A stretch of 6,634 nucleotides of DNA from Candidatus Thiodiazotropha taylori (GCA_019100305.1 JAHRHW010000250.1:1-6634), one strand, 5' to 3'. Shown: positions 1-6,234, counted from the stretch's first letter. The notes: a model not told the origin generated them from the sequence alone. Translations and numbers: made by a program.

Positions 1-388
1 TAAAACGGGCATGATATGCGGGACCGCCAGGATTATCTCTCAAGGTCTTTTCGATCTCACCTTCATCCCCTGGATTGGCAATCACATCGCCTTTCAGTAC
101 CAGCGGGATCTTCGGTGTGATCTTGTCTCTGAATTCAAAACGGGTTGGTATCCAGGGGTCACTCTCAAGTTGCAACTCCTGTTCACGACAGCCTACCCGC
201 CTGTTCTGGTCGATAAAGTCAACTGTGTAGATCAATTGATCCTGCAGAAAGGTGCCCACATCCCTTACGTAACCGACACTGCCCCGACGGATTAACAGTC
301 GACCGGTAACCTCACCGGGATAGGTGCCATCATTACGCAGGTTGCGAATCACGCGAACTGCTTCACCATATTCATACTTTGGGCGCAA
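1..388 (-). CDS. nifZ: NifZ, nitrogenase maturation protein (3' end beyond window)
   Basis: This is a partial gene: 129 residues are visible and it is still open at the left edge. NifZ helps mature the MoFe protein, acting in P-cluster formation together with NifW. My hand translation begins M(TTG)-RPKYEYGEAVRVIRN, then NDGTYPG, LLIRRGSVGYVRDVGTF, LIYTVDF and GCREQELQ. These are the NifZ-domain landmarks and closely resemble Azotobacter NifZ (from memory). A second, weaker repeat of the domain starts near residue 85 (VLKGDVIANPGDEGEIEKTL). The only sensible start is TTG at 388-386: the family begins at this point, AGGTGG lies 6 nt upstream, and the frame reaches a stop at 434-436 with only one poor GTG before it. 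The gene overlaps the end of nifW by 17 bp, so translation is probably coupled. The family usually has about 150 residues, so roughly 20-30 are missing. Confidence 0.93.
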   Translation of the reverse strand, partial: MRPKYEYGEAVRVIRNLRNDGTYPGEVTGRLLIRRGSVGYVRDVGTFLQDQLIYTVDFIDQNRRVGCREQELQLESDPWIPTRFEFRDKITPKIPLVLKGDVIANPGDEGEIEKTLRDNPGGPAYHARF

Positions 389-722
389 GACTATCCACCT
401 GCTGACTAAGATCCATGAGTGGCACACTGACTGTTACCGGCTCATGCATACGGAAAACTTTAAAGACCTTCTCGGTCAATGCATCAGATTCAACAAAATC
501 ACTGTATGCACTGCTCAACATTCCCGCATAGAGTTGATACTTTTCATCATCACTTTCAGGCATCGAAGCAATGTCATCCAGGTAGTCATGAAAACGTTGC
601 AGAATATGCAAACGATTGACATGCACCACAGAAGGGTCATACTCGATTTCAAAATATTCCAGGAAGTCCTCAGCGCTGCTGAGTTCATCCATATCCAGCT
701 CGAATTCACTCTCACTCATCAT
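372..722 (-). CDS. nifW: NifW, nitrogenase stabilising/protective protein
   Basis: A small cytoplasmic protein of 116 residues, the normal length for NifW. The family binds the MoFe protein and is linked to its maturation or to protection from oxygen. The recognisable core is SAEDFLEYFEIEYDP followed by VVHVNRLHILQRFHDYL (about residues 16-48), then a conserved YAGMLSSAYSDFV helix and a VFRMHEP segment near 90. The first 15 residues are strongly acidic. Two adjacent ATGs (722 and 719) are possible: AGGAG at 731-727 lies 4 nt from the first and 7 nt from the second, so the second start (115 residues) may be the one used. It follows the TPR-like ORF by 19 nt and overlaps nifZ by 17 bp, as part of the nifV operon. 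Confidence 0.95.
   Translation of the reverse strand: MMSESEFELDMDELSSAEDFLEYFEIEYDPSVVHVNRLHILQRFHDYLDDIASMPESDDEKYQLYAGMLSSAYSDFVESDALTEKVFKVFRMHEPVTVSVPLMDLSQQVDSLAPKV
395..400 (-). promoter_or_regulatory. Ribosome binding site deciding the nifZ TTG start
   Basis: On the minus strand this reads AGGTGG. It ends 6 nt before the TTG at 388-386 and lies inside the nifW coding sequence. There is no ATG in the nifZ frame, so this site together with family alignment fixes the non-ATG start. Confidence 0.65.
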
Positions 723-741
723 TCAGCTCCTGTATCTTATG

Positions 742-1266
742 TTATGCCGATACACTGTCGGTTTGACAGTTCAGCGCGTTACGGACAACTTCAAGCAGAG
801 CCTGAGCGCCAAGACGATCCTTGGTATCAAGTTCTGCTACTTTTTCAAGACGTTCCAGTGCGGATTCATAGTTACCCAGTCGCAATTCAAGAAACCCGGA
901 TCCTTTCAGTGCCAGCATATAGAAACGGATCAGTGTCATTGAAATCATGACACCACTGCCCAAACGCCCTTCGCTCAGATTCCGCCAGTCGGCAGGGAAT
1001 TCAAGCCTCTTGCCAATCACCATCAGTACCCGCTCAGCTACAATCAGTGCCTCTGGCAAGCGATGCTGATAGTAGAAATAGCGGTAGAGCGCCACCAGGA
1101 TCATGGGATGTTCCGGTTCCAGGAAGTAGGCCCTGAGCAGCTCCTTTTCCGCTTTCTCATCACCATAATTCTCAGCCGCACTTTCCAGACAATGTTTGGC
1201 TTCTGAATTCAAAGCTTCGTCGAAATAGAGGTCCTCGCTATCAAAATCGAGAAGATCTACTGTCAT
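742..1266 (-). CDS. TPR-like helical protein of unknown function in the nif operon
   Basis: I do not recognise a named family. The 174-residue protein has no signal peptide or membrane segment and looks all-helical. Residues 54-84 (PMILVALYRYFYYQHRLPEA...) and about 119-147 (GSGFLELRLGNYESALERLEKVAELD) fit the spacing of small and large residues in tetratricopeptide repeats. An acidic N-terminal stretch (DLLDFDSEDLYFDEAL) precedes them. TPR proteins usually bind other proteins, so a scaffold or chaperone-like role in nitrogenase assembly is an inference from context only. The start is ATG at 1266, in a 4-nt ATGA overlap with the cysE stop, with GGAG 8 nt upstream; this indicates translational coupling. 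nifW follows 19 nt later. ORFs of this kind between cysE and nifW occur in some gammaproteobacterial nif clusters, as far as I recall. Confidence 0.8.
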   Translation of the reverse strand: MTVDLLDFDSEDLYFDEALNSEAKHCLESAAENYGDEKAEKELLRAYFLEPEHPMILVALYRYFYYQHRLPEALIVAERVLMVIGKRLEFPADWRNLSEGRLGSGVMISMTLIRFYMLALKGSGFLELRLGNYESALERLEKVAELDTKDRLGAQALLEVVRNALNCQTDSVSA

Positions 1267-2072
1267 TTCATTGACTCCGTGACTACTGATTCTGGATTAA
1301 CTGGCTCACAAACCAACTTGGCATCACATCGGCGACACTCATCCTCAGGTTTCTCGCCACCGGGTAGGCAACCATACACGCCAACCTCGCCTTCCAGGAT
1401 TCGAATCCGTTCCAGCAGACAGTTGATCGCTTCGGCCACTGGATCCGGAATCAAATGGTGGTTTAAATCGAAACCGTGTTGACTGTTGACACGCTCTGTT
1501 TGAACAACTTTGGCAGGTATCCCCACAACAGTTTTATTTGCCGGCACGGCAGAGACCACGACAGAATTCGCTCCGACCCTGACCTCTTCCCCAACTTCGA
1601 TGGGACCAAGAATTTTTGCACCGGCACCAACCACCACCCGATCACCAAGTGTCGGATGGCGTTTGCCTTTGTTCCAAGAGACACCGCCCAGGGTGACGCC
1701 ATGGTAGAGCGTTACATCGTCCCCGACGACAGCCGTCTCTCCGATCACCACCCCCGTGCCATGATCGATAAAAAAACGTCGGCCGATGGTTGCCCCGGGA
1801 TGGATATCGATACTGGTCCAGATCCGGCCGATGTAGGAGATAAGTCTAGGAAGATAGCGCCAGCCCCGCCTCCATAGGCGATTCGCCATACGGTAGAGCA
1901 TGATGGCATGTACCCCAGGATAGGTCGTAATGATCTCCACGCGGGTACGTGCAGCAGGGTCACGATCGAATACACATCGGATATCCTCCCCCACCATTTG
2001 CCAGACTGATCCTGGGCTGGAGGGTGATTCAACTTCAGCAATCGCTTCACTGTTCATCATTGACGGGTCCAC
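1263..2072 (-). CDS. cysE: nif-linked serine O-acetyltransferase (CysE/NifP type)
   Basis: Transfers acetyl from acetyl-CoA to L-serine, giving O-acetylserine for cysteine synthesis. In nif clusters this copy (cysE1 or nifP) is thought to boost cysteine supply for NifS. The N-terminal helical part (about 25-85, DIRCVFDRDPAARTR) is followed by a left-handed beta-helix made of hexapeptide repeats (about 85-190). Residues expected in the active site are present: the DIHPG Asp/His (89, 91), DHGTG His104, and KRHPT His139. The tail after 190 is about 80 residues and carries Cys235, 246, 249 and 255, which ordinary CysE proteins do not need. The longest frame starts with GTG at 2072, but AGGAG at 2076-2072 touches that codon. 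ATG at 2060 (265 residues), 11 nt after the site, is the better start and overlaps the frame-corrected nifV stop as ATGA. It ends in a 4-nt overlap with the TPR-like gene. Confidence 0.95.
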   Translation of the reverse strand: MDPSMMNSEAIAEVESPSSPGSVWQMVGEDIRCVFDRDPAARTRVEIITTYPGVHAIMLYRMANRLWRRGWRYLPRLISYIGRIWTSIDIHPGATIGRRFFIDHGTGVVIGETAVVGDDVTLYHGVTLGGVSWNKGKRHPTLGDRVVVGAGAKILGPIEVGEEVRVGANSVVVSAVPANKTVVGIPAKVVQTERVNSQHGFDLNHHLIPDPVAEAINCLLERIRILEGEVGVYGCLPGGEKPEDECRRCDAKLVCEPVNPESVVTESMK

Positions 2073-3210
2073 TCCTGTGATTTCTTATTGATCTCCAGAT
2101 AGAAACGGCGTAAATCTCTTGTCCTGGCGGTTGTTTGTTTTGTACAGCGTGGAGTCTCACCCTCATCAGGAGTGATTCTGCCTGCGCCCGATTGAGGGCC
2201 ATTCCCATGTCGGCATAAGCTTGTATGACCGCATGACTTCCGGAGTGCTTGCCTAAGACAAACTCATGGTCGCGTCCCAATTCCGCTGGATCGACACCCT
2301 GATAATTATGTCTGTCCTTCATCAGACCATCCACATGGATACCGGCTTCGTGTGTAAACACACCGGCGCCTACCAGGCTTTTCTGCCATCCAACCTTTCT
2401 GCCGGAGGCGTACTCAACCAGTTCTGATAAGGAGGAATATCGGGTCATGTCAATCTCATGCCCCTGATCGTGAAAGCGGCGTAATCCCATTACCACCTCT
2501 TCAAGTGGCGCATTGCCCGCGCGTTCTCCCAGGCCATGTACAGTCGTGTTGACATGTGTTGCACCACCACGAATGGCGGCGAGAGTATTCGCGGTGGCGA
2601 GACCCAGATCATCATGCGCATGCATCTCGATCTCAATATCTGAAACAGCACGAAGATCGCGAATGGCATCGTAGACCTGAAAGGGTTCCATGATCCCTAC
2701 GGTATCTGCGAAGCGAAACCGTCTTGCACCAGCAATTTCTGCCTGTTCGACCGCCTGCCAAAGAAATTCCGGATCTGCTCGTGAGGCATCTTCTCCACCA
2801 ACGCAGACCTCAAGCCCTAGATCCAAGGCTTCCTTGACACAAGGCCCGATCTGCTCAAGTACCCACTCCCTGGTACGACCGAGTTTGTTACTGATCTGTT
2901 GATCGGAGACCGGCATCGAGAGATCCACCATCTGGACACCTAAGTCACGACAGTGGTTGATATCCTGACTGTGCATACGACACCAGACCATCAGCCTGGC
3001 CTGATTCACATTCGTGGCAACGGCCTGAATCGCTTCACGCTCTTCAGCCCCCATTGCCGGAATGCCGACTTCAAGTTCAGAGATACCCAACTCGTCCAGC
3101 GAGCGACTGATGGCAAGTTTTTCCTGTAGGGTAAATGAGACCCCGGCAGACTGTTCACCGTCTCTCAGGGTGGTATCGTTGATCGTGACTTTGGATGGCT
3201 TGGATTGCAT
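2047..3210 (-). CDS. nifV: NifV, homocitrate synthase (3' end probably frameshifted)
   Basis: Condenses acetyl-CoA with 2-oxoglutarate to homocitrate, the organic ligand of FeMo-co. It belongs to the DRE-TIM metallolyase group. Seen: NDTTLRDGEQSAGVSF at 11-26 (catalytic Arg16, metal Asp17), SRADPEF near 143, RFADTVGIMEPF at 166-177, metal-binding HAHDD at 197-201, NTTVHGLGERAGNA at 221-234, and GAGVFTHEAGIHVDG at 281-295, typical of NifV and related synthases. The start is ATG at 3210 with AAGGAG 6 nt upstream, behind its own sigma-54 promoter. From about residue 360 the open frame (ending QPPGQEIYAV...) no longer resembles NifV. The expected end (DLRRFYLEINKK...) lies in the -1 frame and stops at 2059-2057, which would give 384 residues, close to the usual length. 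The active-site domain is intact, so the enzyme may still work. Confidence 0.95.
   Translation of the reverse strand: MQSKPSKVTINDTTLRDGEQSAGVSFTLQEKLAISRSLDELGISELEVGIPAMGAEEREAIQAVATNVNQARLMVWCRMHSQDINHCRDLGVQMVDLSMPVSDQQISNKLGRTREWVLEQIGPCVKEALDLGLEVCVGGEDASRADPEFLWQAVEQAEIAGARRFRFADTVGIMEPFQVYDAIRDLRAVSDIEIEMHAHDDLGLATANTLAAIRGGATHVNTTVHGLGERAGNAPLEEVVMGLRRFHDQGHEIDMTRYSSLSELVEYASGRKVGWQKSLVGAGVFTHEAGIHVDGLMKDRHNYQGVDPAELGRDHEFVLGKHSGSHAVIQAYADMGMALNRAQAESLLMRVRLHAVQNKQPPGQEIYAVSIWRSIRNHRSGPVNDEQ
2072..2076 (-). promoter_or_regulatory. Ribosome binding site for cysE, favouring ATG at 2060
   Basis: On the minus strand this reads AGGAG. Its last G is the first base of the GTG that opens the longest cysE frame, so it cannot serve that codon. 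It is 11 nt from the ATG at 2060-2058, slightly long but usable, and translational coupling from nifV would help. Confidence 0.55.
2121..2143 (-). other. Probable one-base deletion (frameshift) near the 3' end of nifV
   Basis: On the minus strand an A-rich stretch (CAAAACAAACAACCG) lies where NifV homology changes frame. Upstream, LLMRVRLHAVQNK aligns in the main frame. Downstream, RDLRRFYLEI aligns in the -1 frame with the Azotobacter ending ELQDFYRQL (recalled). Adding one base here restores equal spacing between the two conserved blocks. The exact base cannot be placed. It may be a true mutation, a sequencing or assembly indel, or, less likely, recoding; no canonical slippery heptamer is seen in the reading frame. 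Confidence 0.75.
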
Positions 3211-3236
3211 AACGGTCTCCTTGTTTATAGGGAGTT

Positions 3237-3252
3237 TGCAATCACTGTGCCA
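3237..3252 (-). promoter_or_regulatory. Sigma-54 (-24/-12) promoter of nifV operon
   Basis: On the minus strand this reads TGGCACAGTGATTGCA, matching the sigma-54 consensus TGGCAC-N5-TTGCA. The invariant GG (3251-3250) and GC (3239-3238) are separated by exactly 10 nt. Transcription should start near 3226, about 16 nt before the nifV ATG, with AAGGAG in the short leader. The NifA-type site at 3326-3341 lies at about -107. Confidence 0.9.
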
Positions 3253-3262
3253 TGATATTTAA

Positions 3263-3282
3263 ATCTTATTATTCAATAAGAT
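3263..3282. repeat. AT-rich palindrome between NifA site and nifV promoter
   Basis: ATCTTATT and AATAAGAT form a perfect 8-bp inverted repeat around the 4-nt spacer ATTC. It lies between the NifA-type site and the -24 element, where many nif promoters have an IHF bend. It does not match the IHF consensus. It may be an operator, a flexible segment that helps looping, or chance in AT-rich DNA. Confidence 0.45.
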
Positions 3283-3325
3283 ATGCAGCTTGCGATAGAT
3301 GGCCGAGTGTTTGGTTACTACGAAT

Positions 3326-3341
3326 TGTAGGAAAGTCGACA
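3326..3341. promoter_or_regulatory. NifA upstream activator site for nifV
   Basis: TGT-AGGAAAGTCG-ACA is an exact TGT-N10-ACA match, the NifA enhancer consensus. Centred about 107 bp upstream of the predicted nifV start, it is at a normal NifA distance. Its right half (GTCGACA) resembles that of the iscA site (GACGACA). It was the only such match I found in this gap. Confidence 0.82.
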
Positions 3342-3564
3342 ATACCACCATTGGAGCTATTGTCATTGATTGACCCTAAGCCAGATGGAATCGAGAAGAG
3401 TCAGCGTTAACGCCATTTTTGCCGCTGTTGTTTGAGTAACCTGCTTTGGAGTCGTGCAACACATTTCTGAATTAGTCACACTCTAAGATCGGGCTCTTTT
3501 TCACCAAGGTTAGCGTCACCAGATCCTCATACAATAGATCAGAGAGTAAGAATTGCAGATACTC

Positions 3565-3593
3565 AAAAAAAATACCGCAGCAAGCTGCGGTAT
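3565..3593 (-). terminator. Rho-independent terminator after nifS
   Basis: Read on the minus strand, a 9-bp perfect stem (ATACCGCAG / CTGCGGTAT) with a 4-nt loop is followed by a run of eight T. The stem begins 33 nt after the nifS stop. It should end most iscA-nifU-nifS transcripts before nifV, consistent with nifV having its own promoter. Confidence 0.92.
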
Positions 3594-3626
3594 AGAACAG
3601 AGAGGAATCAGCCAATGCTGAATATA

Positions 3627-4853
3627 CTATGCATAACTGGGTGCAAATGCCTTTTCAGGCTCTTCCACAGGTCCATCACCACTCCAGTAGGGTGAGAGCT
3701 GGCGTAGTTGAGCCACAATGGGTGGTACCGCTTCAATGACACGTTCTATTTCATCCATGGTGTTGTAGCGTGAAAGGGACAACCTGACTGAGCCGTGCGC
3801 AGCAGTAAACGGTATATCCATGGCCCGCATCACATGTGACGGTTCGAGGGAACCTGATGTACAGGCAGAGCCACTGGAGGCTGCGATTCCCATCTTGTTC
3901 AACAATAACAGTATGGCTTCGCCTTCGATATACTCAAATGCGATATTACAGGTATTGGGAAGCCGATTATTCGGGTCTCCAGTTACGAAACAGTGGCTTA
4001 CTTTTTCAAGGATGCCCTGCTCCAAGTGATCGCGCATCGCCTTTACTGAGGACTTTTCGTACTCCATTGCTTCCATTGCCATTTCGCAGGCCTTACCAAG
4101 CGCAACGATCGATGCCGCATTCTCGGTACCTGCCCGACGCCCTCTCTCCTGGTGTCCGCCCCTCAGGAGTGGACGGAAGCGCACACCTCTGCGCAGATAG
4201 AGTACGCCAATCCCTTTTGGAGCATGTAGTTTGTGTCCTGAAAGAGAGAGCATATCGATACAGGTATCTTTCAGGTTAATCGGTAGCTTGCTGACAGCCT
4301 GGACCGCGTCAGTATGGAACAACACGCCTGCCTGGCGCGCCAATTCGGCCATCTCTTCGACGGGAAACAGTGTACCACTCTCATTATTGGCCCACATTAC
4401 AGAGACAATCGCAACATTATCTGAAAGCAGTTTGTAGTACTCCTGAATATCAAGGCGTCCTTTACTGTCCACTTTCAAATAGTGAACTTTGTAGCCCTCT
4501 TTCTCCAAATGTTCACATAGAGTGAGTACGGCTGGATGTTCCACCACCGTGGTGATGATCTCTTTTCTGTCAGGTTGAGCCTTGAGTGCGGATAGTATTG
4601 CAGTAGAGTCCGACTCGGTGCCACAGGATGTAAAGATGATCTCCGAGTCGTACTGCGCTCCCAGCAGTGTCTGCACCTGCTTGCGGGCTTTCTTCAAAGC
4701 TCGCCCTACCTTGTCGCCAAATTGATGCAATGATGAGGGATTACCAAACTGCTCAGTAAAATAGGGCAGCATCTCTTCGACGACTTCTGGCGCCACCATG
4801 GTAGTGGCATTATTATCCAGATAGATGCCTTCGGCTTTGTCTGTACCACTCAT
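3627..4853 (-). CDS. nifS: NifS, cysteine desulfurase
   Basis: A PLP-dependent class V aminotransferase-fold enzyme that takes sulfur from L-cysteine as an enzyme-bound persulfide and passes it to NifU. Seen: YLDNNATT at 11-18, FGNPSS at 36-41, TSCGTESD at 76-83, EHPAV with His106 (stacks on PLP), HTDAVQ with Asp182, LSGHKLHAPKG with PLP-binding Lys208, the RRAGTEN loop at 239-245, and SSGSACTSGS with the persulfide Cys331. At 408 residues it is normal for NifS, with a short tail of about 20 residues. The start is ATG at 4853, 2 nt after the nifU stop; GGAGG lies within the end of nifU. It is the last gene of the iscA-nifU-nifS transcript, before a strong terminator. Confidence 0.98.
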   Translation of the reverse strand: MSGTDKAEGIYLDNNATTMVAPEVVEEMLPYFTEQFGNPSSLHQFGDKVGRALKKARKQVQTLLGAQYDSEIIFTSCGTESDSTAILSALKAQPDRKEIITTVVEHPAVLTLCEHLEKEGYKVHYLKVDSKGRLDIQEYYKLLSDNVAIVSVMWANNESGTLFPVEEMAELARQAGVLFHTDAVQAVSKLPINLKDTCIDMLSLSGHKLHAPKGIGVLYLRRGVRFRPLLRGGHQERGRRAGTENAASIVALGKACEMAMEAMEYEKSSVKAMRDHLEQGILEKVSHCFVTGDPNNRLPNTCNIAFEYIEGEAILLLLNKMGIAASSGSACTSGSLEPSHVMRAMDIPFTAAHGSVRLSLSRYNTMDEIERVIEAVPPIVAQLRQLSPYWSGDGPVEEPEKAFAPSYA

Positions 4854-4855
4854 AT

Positions 4856-5746
4856 CTAGGCCTCCATAGCAGCTCGGCGAGCCAGTTCTTCAGCGGGCAG
4901 GACTTGAATGAATTCACCAAGACCTTCTGCCAGATGCTGTTGTATGCCACCCAAAGTGGTTGCTGCCATCTGGCAACCGGCACAGGCACCGATCATTTTC
5001 ACGTAGATGTATCTACCGTCTACTTCGACCAGTTCGACATCGCCATGATCACGCTGCAGATTGGGACGAATCTCATCCAGCAATTCCTCGATACGTTTCA
5101 TGCGCTGCAGATTGGTCAGTCCGGACTTTGGCTTCTTTATCTCTCCAGCTACCGCATTTGGATCAAAGGTTTCACCCTTTTCAGCCAGTATTCGAGTCAG
5201 AATCTCCTCAATTCCTTCATGACAGGCAGAACAACCACCACCTGCCTTGGTGTAGTTTGTTACCTCTTCCACTGTACGTAAGCCATTGGAGCGAACAGTC
5301 TCTTCGATCATGACTTCATCGATGGCGAAGCATTTGCAGATCAATGCGCCCTCTTCATGATCATCCTTCCACTCTTCACCACGATAATTGGCAACAGCGG
5401 CTTGCAGTGCTTCCCTGCCCATAACAGAGCAGTGCATCTTTTCCGGTGGAAGTCCATCGAGATAGTCGGCGATATCCTGATTGCTGACACTCAGAGCATC
5501 ATCAATTTTCATTCCTTTGATAATCTCGGTTAAGGCTGAACTTGAAGCGATGGCTGAACCACAGCCAAAGGTTTGAAAACCTGCATCAAGGATCACTTCG
5601 CTGTCCGGATCAACCTTCAATGTCAGTCTCAAGGCATCGCCGCATGAGAGAGACCCTACGTCACCTACAGCATTGGCATCATCGACGGCTCCAGCATTTC
5701 TCGGGCTAAAGAAATGCTCCTGAACCTTTTCTGAATAGTCCCACAT
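4856..5746 (-). CDS. nifU: NifU, three-domain Fe-S cluster scaffold
   Basis: Assembles Fe-S clusters from NifS-derived sulfur and delivers them to nitrogenase components. All three NifU modules are present in 296 residues. The N-terminal IscU-like scaffold (1-125) has Cys35 with Asp37 (SCGDAL), Cys62 (GCGSAIASSSA) and Cys106 (HCSVMG). The central [2Fe-2S] ferredoxin-like domain (about 134-185) has Cys137/Cys139 (CKC) and Cys172/Cys175 (GGGCSAC). The C-terminal Nfu domain (about 214-285) has the CAGC pair, Cys255/Cys258. All nine expected cysteines are there. The start is ATG at 5746 with AGGAG 7 nt upstream, 18 nt after iscA. The full-length modular form, beside nifS, is the nitrogenase-dedicated type rather than the housekeeping IscU. 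Confidence 0.98.
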   Translation of the reverse strand: MWDYSEKVQEHFFSPRNAGAVDDANAVGDVGSLSCGDALRLTLKVDPDSEVILDAGFQTFGCGSAIASSSALTEIIKGMKIDDALSVSNQDIADYLDGLPPEKMHCSVMGREALQAAVANYRGEEWKDDHEEGALICKCFAIDEVMIEETVRSNGLRTVEEVTNYTKAGGGCSACHEGIEEILTRILAEKGETFDPNAVAGEIKKPKSGLTNLQRMKRIEELLDEIRPNLQRDHGDVELVEVDGRYIYVKMIGACAGCQMAATTLGGIQQHLAEGLGEFIQVLPAEELARRAAMEA

Positions 5747-5764
5747 ATCTTTACTCCTGATTGA

Positions 5765-6088
5765 TTAGGCGGAAAATGAGTTGCCGCAACCACAGCTGTT
5801 GGTTGCATTTGGGTTTTCGAATTTGAAGCCACTGCCTTCCATGCTATCTAAGAAGTCAACAGTAACGCCGTTCAACATGGGTGCGCTGAGGGGATCGACA
5901 AAGATCTTTAGCTCTTCAATCTCAAGCACTGCATCTTCATCATTGGCACTCTCTTCCAGAGCCATACCATATTGCAGCCCTGAGCAACCACCACCGGTTA
6001 CAGAGATTCGCAATCCCCCAACCGGGGTTTCAGAGCTCTTGATGAAACGGCTGATCGCCTTATGAGCATTTTCTGTCAGTGTAAGCAT
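5765..6088 (-). CDS. iscA: nif-associated A-type Fe-S carrier (IscA-nif)
   Basis: A 107-residue member of the HesB/IscA family, thought to be an alternative scaffold or carrier of Fe-S clusters. The three cluster or iron ligands are present: Cys35 (GGGCSGLQY) and Cys99/Cys101 (NSCGCG), at the usual spacing. The gene is first in the iscA-nifU-nifS operon, corresponding to the Azotobacter iscA-nif (orf6) just before nifU. The start is ATG at 6088 with GGAG 9 nt upstream. A sigma-54 promoter and NifA-type site precede it. In Azotobacter this gene is not essential for diazotrophic growth, as I recall. Confidence 0.96.
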   Translation of the reverse strand: MLTLTENAHKAISRFIKSSETPVGGLRISVTGGGCSGLQYGMALEESANDEDAVLEIEELKIFVDPLSAPMLNGVTVDFLDSMEGSGFKFENPNATNSCGCGNSFSA

Positions 6089-6102
6089 GGTCGTTTTCTC
6101 CG

Positions 6103-6118
6103 TGGCAAGTCTCTTGCA
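6103..6118 (+). promoter_or_regulatory. Possible sigma-54 promoter for the NifZ-like gene
   Basis: TGGCAAGTCTCTTGCA differs from TGGCAC-N5-TTGCA at one base outside the invariant GG (6104-6105) and GC (6116-6117), which are 10 nt apart. Predicted start is about 6129, giving a leader of about 140 nt before 6269. It lies inside the iscA leader, facing the iscA promoter. No TGT-N10-ACA is seen upstream of it; the only such site lies about 97 bp downstream of the start. The pairing with the plus-strand gene is therefore tentative. Confidence 0.5.
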
Positions 6119-6138
6119 TCTTTACTTTCCAAGATAAC

Positions 6139-6154
6139 TGCAAGGCCTGTGCCA
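6139..6154 (-). promoter_or_regulatory. Sigma-54 (-24/-12) promoter of iscA-nifU-nifS
   Basis: On the minus strand this reads TGGCACAGGCCTTGCA, an exact consensus match with GG (6153-6152) and GC (6141-6140) 10 nt apart. Predicted start is near 6128, about 40 nt before the iscA ATG. The NifA-type site at 6219-6234 is at about -98. Confidence 0.9.
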
Positions 6155-6218
6155 CGGATCTTACTCGATGCTTAGTTCTTGTTTTTAAAGTAATTGTCGT
6201 TTTTTTACCTAAAAATCA

Positions 6219-6234
6219 TGTTTGATTGACGACA
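6219..6234. promoter_or_regulatory. NifA upstream activator site for iscA operon
   Basis: TGT-TTGATTGACG-ACA is an exact TGT-N10-ACA match about 98 bp upstream of the predicted iscA start, a standard NifA distance. It is also only 35 bp before the start codon of the plus-strand NifZ-like gene, so it may serve or influence both directions. Confidence 0.82.

Larger units (their letters stand above)
3211..3626. other. 416-bp non-coding region between nifS and nifV
   Basis: No credible coding sequence is seen on either strand. From the nifS side it holds the nifS terminator (3565-3593), then about 220 bp with nothing I recognise, a NifA-type site (3326-3341), an AT-rich palindrome (3263-3282), a sigma-54 promoter (3237-3252) and the nifV ribosome binding site AAGGAG (3217-3222). 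Confidence 0.85.

Noticed and set aside
324..950. 208-codon plus-strand open frame opposite nifW and the TPR-like gene
   Set aside because: It lies antisense to nifW, which is clearly recognisable, and its translation looks like no protein family; it is a shadow frame.
1476..1877. 133-codon plus-strand frame opposite cysE
   Set aside because: Antisense to the conserved catalytic core of CysE, with no start signal or family resemblance.
2131..2143. Programmed -1 frameshift in nifV
   Set aside because: The A-rich run does not give a canonical X-XXY-YYZ heptamer in the reading frame, and NifV is not known for recoding; a plain indel is simpler.
3188..3210. Plus-strand sigma-54-like match around TGGCTTGGATTGC near the nifV start
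   Set aside because: GG and GC are 8 nt apart instead of 10, so the element cannot be functional as a -24/-12 promoter.
3285..3332. 15-codon ORF in the nifS-nifV gap
   Set aside because: Very short, no ribosome binding site, and it runs through the NifA-type site.
3836..4279. 147-codon plus-strand frame opposite nifS
   Set aside because: Antisense to nifS conserved motifs; Arg/Ser/Pro-rich composition is typical of a shadow frame.
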